A DNA stretch of 26,693 bases. It comes from VRUE01 sp036266075. GTDB lineage: Bacteria > Actinomycetota > Thermoleophilia > Solirubrobacterales > 70-9. Position 1 is the stretch's first letter. Each line of letters opens with the position of its first letter. The notes beneath the pieces are model-generated. The model had not been told where the DNA came from. It saw nothing but the letters and a program-made list of their open reading frames with translations, and searched no databases. Where the stretch lies: NCBI GenBank assembly GCA_036266075.1, contig DATANV010000028.1, forward strand, positions 1-26,693, written 5' to 3'. The position numbers and the translations under genes were made by a program. Of the stretch, positions 23,280 to 26,693 are shown piece by piece.

Positions 23280-24743
23280 CTACGTTTCGGTGCGGACCGG
23301 GGTCATCGCCAGGGATGCACCAGTCGCCAGGAGGACCCAGGCGATCGGATCCTCGTAGAAGCCGGCGTAGGCCATCGTGTGGACCAGGAGCGCGACGAAG
23401 GCTGCTAGGACGGCGGGGCGTGCGGGTGGCGGTGACAGTGCGCGAGCGGCGAACAAGCCGGACGACATGGTCCATAGGGCAGTGGCGATTAGAGCTGCGT
23501 AGGCCGCTAAGCCAATCAGGCCTTGCTCTGCCGCCACGGTTACCGGCTCCGTGTGGGAGACGGACACCGGGGCTTTTTTCGTCGCTATGTGCTCTCTATA
23601 CGCGCGCGGAAAGCTGCCGGCTCCGTAGCCCCAGAGCGGACGCTGGGCGAAGAGATCGGTGCCGCCCGAGACGAGGTTGGCGCGGCCGCCGGTATCGACG
23701 TTGAGGCGATCCGGGCTCAGCTTCGAGATGCCACCGGCGAAGAGGACGATGATCGCGGCTAGGACGGCTCCAGCGCCAACCGCTCCCAGCGTCCAGCGCC
23801 AGCTCCAGCGCAGAGCCGCAAGAACAGCTAGCCCGGCAAGTAGTGCAGCGAAGCTCGACTGCGAGAAAGTGGGCACCAGGCCGAGCCAGAGCACCGCGAC
23901 CAATCCGGTCAGCAATGCGATCGTGCGGCGTTCCTTCGCCCAGAGCAATGCGGCCATCGCGATGACGATCGCCAGGGCCAAGTAGCGGCCATAGACATTC
24001 GGATCCCAAAAGATCGAGTTGACCCTGAAGTAGGTGTGGAAGTCATTCGACCTGATCACCTGGTCGTTCCAGAACAGGTCGTGACTCAGGTACTCAATCG
24101 ACCCCACCACGACAAACGCCACCGCCTCGATGGCAACCAACCACAGCGCGTAGGAAAGAAGCTTTCGAGACCAGTCGACATTCCGCAGCAGCCCATAAAC
24201 GAGCGAGAACGGTACGAAGAAGAAGCACACGTTCTGGAGGCTTTTCGAGAAGTCGGGTGAGTAGAGCGTCTGCAGTGCGTAGAGAACTACAACCCCGGCC
24301 AGGACGAGAGGCAGTAGGCGCACGCGAGCTGCCGCCTGGCTCACGTCCCACTCTCGAAGCGCGTAGGCAAGTACCCCACCGGCTATCACCACATAAAGGG
24401 GCACCAGCAGATTCGCGGTGTCGCCGCCAGCGTGGAGTGGAATGCGGAACGGCAGGGCAGCAACTATTGCCAGCGGCAGCAGCATCGGCCAGCGAGTGAA
24501 GAGGTAGGCGAGCGCAACGGCCGCCGCGAGGGCGGCGGCGCCAAGCACGATCAGGCGAGCGGGCTCATCGCGCAGGTCGACGATCTGGGGGGAGTGCCAC
24601 TGGTCGCCGAGGATCAGGGCCGGGAAGAGGACGAGGGCCGTGAGCATTGCCGCCGAGCGTGCCCGACCGGCTGGCAGGAGGATCGAGGCGGCGGCGCTGG
24701 CGGCGGCGACCAGGACACCGGCGCCCGCAAGCAAGTCGCTCAA
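23280..24743 (-). CDS. O-antigen ligase/polymerase family protein (Wzy/WaaL-like)
   Basis: The 487-residue polytopic protein has around 11-12 membrane segments. The conserved C-terminal part reads GGRANLVSGGTDLFAQRPLWGYGAGSFPRAY, then a loop with SHTEPVTVAAEQGLIGLAAY, the His and Glu-Gly block of the Wzy_C domain. It would polymerise or ligate lipid-linked glycans on the outer face of the membrane. The frame starts at TTG 24743, with a weak GCGAGG ribosome binding site about 8 nt upstream; no ATG or GTG gives a better N-terminus. The codons in the middle (about 23900-24300) are visibly less GC-rich than neighbouring genes, as is common for polymerase genes and consistent with exchange between strains. 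Confidence 0.9.
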   Translation of the reverse strand: MSDLLAGAGVLVAAASAAASILLPAGRARSAAMLTALVLFPALILGDQWHSPQIVDLRDEPARLIVLGAAALAAAVALAYLFTRWPMLLPLAIVAALPFRIPLHAGGDTANLLVPLYVVIAGGVLAYALREWDVSQAAARVRLLPLVLAGVVVLYALQTLYSPDFSKSLQNVCFFFVPFSLVYGLLRNVDWSRKLLSYALWLVAIEAVAFVVVGSIEYLSHDLFWNDQVIRSNDFHTYFRVNSIFWDPNVYGRYLALAIVIAMAALLWAKERRTIALLTGLVAVLWLGLVPTFSQSSFAALLAGLAVLAALRWSWRWTLGAVGAGAVLAAIIVLFAGGISKLSPDRLNVDTGGRANLVSGGTDLFAQRPLWGYGAGSFPRAYREHIATKKAPVSVSHTEPVTVAAEQGLIGLAAYAALIATALWTMSSGLFAARALSPPPARPAVLAAFVALLVHTMAYAGFYEDPIAWVLLATGASLAMTPVRTET

Positions 24744-24761
24744 CGGCGAACCTCGCAGCAG

Positions 24762-24802
24762 TTAGGCGCCTTGCTCAACCTATGGGCTAACAAGGCGCCT
24801 AA
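24762..24802. repeat. Perfect 12-bp inverted repeat between genes (terminator or operator)
   Basis: TTAGGCGCCTTG at 24762-24773 and CAAGGCGCCTAA at 24791-24802 are exact reverse complements with a 17-nt loop. Each arm also contains the palindrome AGGCGCCT. It lies 5 nt after the stop of the beta-sandwich gene and 18 nt before the O-antigen ligase start. It could end transcription from the upstream genes, though no T-run follows, or serve as a binding site. Confidence 0.6.
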
Positions 24803-24807
24803 GAAGA

Positions 24808-25269
24808 TCATCGTCCACACCCTGGAGTTGGGTCCGGATGGGCCCGGTGCAGGCGCATTACGCCGCCGGGGACGAGCACGCGGTCCTGGCCAAGCAGCTT
24901 GACGCGCAGCTTGTAGCGCCCCGCTGGCGCGACGCCGTCTTCGCGCATGCGGCCGTCCCAATAGTAGGTGAAAAAGCGGTAGCGCTTGAGGTAGACGTCG
25001 CGGGCGAGGGTCACCACCAGCTTGCCGCCGGGCTTTACCACCTGCACGTCGGCACGGTCGGACCTGGTGACGCGGAAGCGAATCCGGATGCGGTCGAAAC
25101 GGCAGTCGCGGTTCGGAGTGAAGCCCCGGCTCGCCGCAGTGCCGAAGGTGACGCGGTCAAGGACCAGCGGGTCGCGCTTGAGGCGCTGCGACCAAGCGAA
25201 AGCCGCGACGGTTGCGACGACGAGCAGCGCGAAGACGACCGCGCCGGTACTAACCCGCCGAGGCCGCAT
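24808..25269 (-). CDS. Small membrane-anchored beta-sandwich protein
   Basis: The 153-residue protein has an Arg-rich start and one membrane segment (about 9-27), and the rest is probably outside. The C-terminal part (about 75-145) reads VQVVKPGGKLVVTLARDVYL, YYWDGRMREDGVAPAGRYKLRVKLLGQDRVL. The pattern of W-DG, then a proline/alanine-Gly-Y-Lys strand, is that of FlgD-like Ig domains. This is recognition by pattern only. ATG 25269 lies within the end of the upstream LytR_C gene (20-nt overlap), so the two are translationally coupled. The function is unknown; the context suggests a role at the cell surface. Confidence 0.75.
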   Translation of the reverse strand: MRPRRVSTGAVVFALLVVATVAAFAWSQRLKRDPLVLDRVTFGTAASRGFTPNRDCRFDRIRIRFRVTRSDRADVQVVKPGGKLVVTLARDVYLKRYRFFTYYWDGRMREDGVAPAGRYKLRVKLLGQDRVLVPGGVMRLHRAHPDPTPGCGR

Positions 25270-26038
25270 TGTCTTCGCCGATCACCACAACGACCGGCGC
25301 ACCTGCGGCACGCGAGGCGATTTCGCCGGTCATCGCCCGCACGCGGGGAACCTGGAGCGCCGTGGCGACGCTGTGCGCCGAGCGCCCGTTGCCTGGCTTG
25401 AACATGACGATGCTCTCGGCGAAGGTCGAGCGACTGTTGTCGACCGCGCCGAGCTGGAAGCCCTTGCGCTCGACCATGTCGCCGTAGCTGCCAGCCAACC
25501 CTTCGACCGAGGTCCCGTTGAGGACGGTGACTTCGATTTCGCCCGGCTTCAGCTTGGCCGATGCCTGCTTGCCCTTGGCGCTGTCGCTGTCGCTGTCGCC
25601 GAAGCCGTGCAGCGTCCCGTAAGCGACGACGCCGGCGACCAGCAGCAGGGCGGCGAAGATCGCCGCCAGGTAGCGCGGCTCGCCGAGCCGGCTGCCGATG
25701 CCGTGTCCGCCGTGCCCGCCGAAGCGCTCGCGCAGTCGCTCGGAGCGAGTCAGTTCGGGTAAGCCCGCCTCGCGGCGCTGGCGCCGGGTCTCGCGCAACT
25801 CGGCGGCGCGGCGCTCGGCATCGCGCGCCTCTTCCAGCTTGCGCATCTCCTCGGCCCGTTCCTGAGCCGCCGCCGAGGTCGAGTCCTTGCGCTCGGCATC
25901 GCGCTCGGGCGCCGAGCCGGCCCACTCCCGCAGGCGCCGGATGTCACGGCCCTGGGCGAAGGAGAGCAGGGCGAGCAGGGCCAGGCCGAGGAAGGCGACC
26001 AAGCCCGCGAAGGCCCCGATTTCCTTGATCAGCTCCAA
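25250..26038 (-). CDS. Two-segment membrane protein with LytR_C domain
   Basis: The 262-residue protein has a membrane segment at about 8-28, a highly charged Glu/Arg/Ala-rich helical region (about 45-105, probably coiled coil), a second membrane segment (about 122-143), a DSDSDS stretch from a hexanucleotide repeat, and a C-terminal domain (about 166-255) with IEVTVLNGTSVEGLAGSYGDMVERKGFQLGAV and APVVVVIGEDNA, the LytR_C pattern. This domain usually follows the LytR-CpsA-Psr catalytic domain that attaches glycans to peptidoglycan, but here that catalytic domain is absent. Start TTG 26038 is tentative because no ATG or GTG lies nearby and no ribosome binding site is seen. It sits 18 nt after the dehydratase, in a likely operon. 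Confidence 0.8.
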   Translation of the reverse strand: MELIKEIGAFAGLVAFLGLALLALLSFAQGRDIRRLREWAGSAPERDAERKDSTSAAAQERAEEMRKLEEARDAERRAAELRETRRQRREAGLPELTRSERLRERFGGHGGHGIGSRLGEPRYLAAIFAALLLVAGVVAYGTLHGFGDSDSDSAKGKQASAKLKPGEIEVTVLNGTSVEGLAGSYGDMVERKGFQLGAVDNSRSTFAESIVMFKPGNGRSAHSVATALQVPRVRAMTGEIASRAAGAPVVVVIGEDNAASAG

Positions 26039-26056
26039 GGGGTTGGCTGCGAGAGG

Positions 26057-26693
26057 CTATCCGTCGAGCCCGACCGCCGCCGTGTCGCCGCCCGGCGCGG
26101 CTATCAGGGCGACCACGCGCTCGGCCAGGTTGGCCTCATCGCCGGCCATCACCAGGTGCTCGAGCGCGTTCAGCGTCGACTCGACCCACTCCGGGTCGAG
26201 CGGCGTGCCCCGCACGGCCCGGTTGATCCGCTTGGCCGCCGTCGGGTGCAGGTCCTCACCAGCGCCGATCAGCTCCTCATGCAGCTTCTCGCCGGGGCGC
26301 GGCTTGGTGAACTCGACGGCGATCCCGGCGCCCGGCTCGTAGCCGGCGAGGCGGATCATGTTGTTCGCCAGGTCGACGATCTTCACCGGCTCGCCCATGT
26401 CGAGGATGAAGATCTCGCCGCCCTCCGCGAGAGCCCCGGCCTGCAGCACGAGCTGAGCGGCCTCGGGAATCGTCATGAAGTAGCGCGTCATCTCGGGGTC
26501 GGTGACGGTCACCGGCCCGCCGCGCGCGATCTGCTCGCGGAAGATCGGCACCACCGAGCCCGACGATCCGAGCACGTTGCCGAAGCGCACGGCCACGAAG
26601 GTGGTCTCGTGCTCGATCTGGCCGAGCGCCTCGACCACCCACTCGGCCAGCGCCTTGCTGGCGCCCATGGCGGTCTTGGGGTAGACGGCCTTG
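26057..26693 (-). CDS. CapD/FlaA1-like UDP-GlcNAc 4,6-dehydratase, 5' end outside window
   Basis: The reading frame is open to the right edge, so only the C-terminal 212 residues are seen. The first visible block, KAVYPKTAMGASKALAEW, corresponds to the active-site region of this SDR group, in which a Met and Lys (MGASK) replace the usual Tyr-x-x-x-Lys. Then come AVRFGNVLGSSGSVVPIFREQIARGGPVTVTDPEMTRYFMTIPEAAQLVLQAG, ILDMGEPVKIVDLANNMIRLAG and FTKPRPGEKLHEELI, all typical of the family. Members make UDP-4-keto-6-deoxy sugars for capsule or O-glycan. Whether the protein is the long membrane form (CapD, about 600 residues) or the short soluble form cannot be told here. It heads the visible part of the minus-strand polysaccharide run. 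Confidence 0.93.
   Translation of the reverse strand, partial: KAVYPKTAMGASKALAEWVVEALGQIEHETTFVAVRFGNVLGSSGSVVPIFREQIARGGPVTVTDPEMTRYFMTIPEAAQLVLQAGALAEGGEIFILDMGEPVKIVDLANNMIRLAGYEPGAGIAVEFTKPRPGEKLHEELIGAGEDLHPTAAKRINRAVRGTPLDPEWVESTLNALEHLVMAGDEANLAERVVALIAAPGGDTAAVGLDG

Noticed and set aside
25579..25599. Hexanucleotide repeat (GCTGTC) as a phase-variation tract
   Set aside because: Only about three units, and a change of whole 6-nt units keeps the frame, so it only alters the length of a DSDSDS linker.
1..26693. Mobile element, phage, CRISPR or defence system
   Set aside because: No transposase, integrase, recombinase, phage structural gene, spaced repeat array or nuclease was recognised on either strand.

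Overview
The window is high-GC, gene-dense bacterial DNA, most likely from an actinobacterium of the Thermoleophilia (Solirubrobacterales or Gaiellales type). This rests on GC-rich codon use, many GTG starts, -10 boxes of the form TANNNT placed 6-9 nt before start codons (leaderless transcripts), and a large secreted NHL/FN3/beta-propeller protein of a kind common in that class. The taxonomic call is inference. No rRNA, tRNA, CRISPR array, transposase or integrase was seen.

Layout. (1) 1-3646, minus: a secreted multidomain surface protein whose 3' end lies outside the window. (2) 3877-10874: a cluster of seven TetR-family regulator genes carrying eight TetR units. They are arranged in divergent, convergent and tandem pairs, with one two-unit fusion. 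A nucleotide-sugar dehydrogenase (8896-10143) sits inside the cluster. (3) 10882-16341: a crotonase-family enoyl-CoA hydratase, a patatin/VPS62-like chimera with a strong promoter and overlapping operator-like palindrome, metF, an alpha/beta hydrolase and a DUF3105 membrane protein. (4) 16382-26693, mostly minus: a cell-surface polysaccharide locus. It holds a CapD-like nucleotide-sugar dehydratase (5' end outside), a LytR_C membrane protein, a small membrane-anchored beta-sandwich protein, an O-antigen ligase/polymerase, a Wzx-type flippase, three glycosyltransferases, a PglC/WbaP-like phosphoglycosyltransferase and two GNAT proteins.

How the genes work together. The dehydratase and the dehydrogenase would supply modified UDP-sugars. 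The phosphoglycosyltransferase would start the lipid-linked glycan, the glycosyltransferases extend it, the flippase export it, and the O-antigen ligase-type protein polymerise or ligate it. The TetR cluster has few candidate target genes besides itself. Its members share a C-terminal signature and GTTCCC-type motifs in their promoters, which suggests a paralogous, cross-talking regulator set grown by local duplication. The enoyl-CoA hydratase and the patatin-like lipase hint at acyl-CoA or lipid signals, but that link is inference.

The most notable items are the TetR array, the tandem TetR fusion with what looks like a retained promoter and start for its second half, the patatin/VPS62 chimera, and a roughly 61-bp structured repeat found at both ends of a four-gene glycosyltransferase block.
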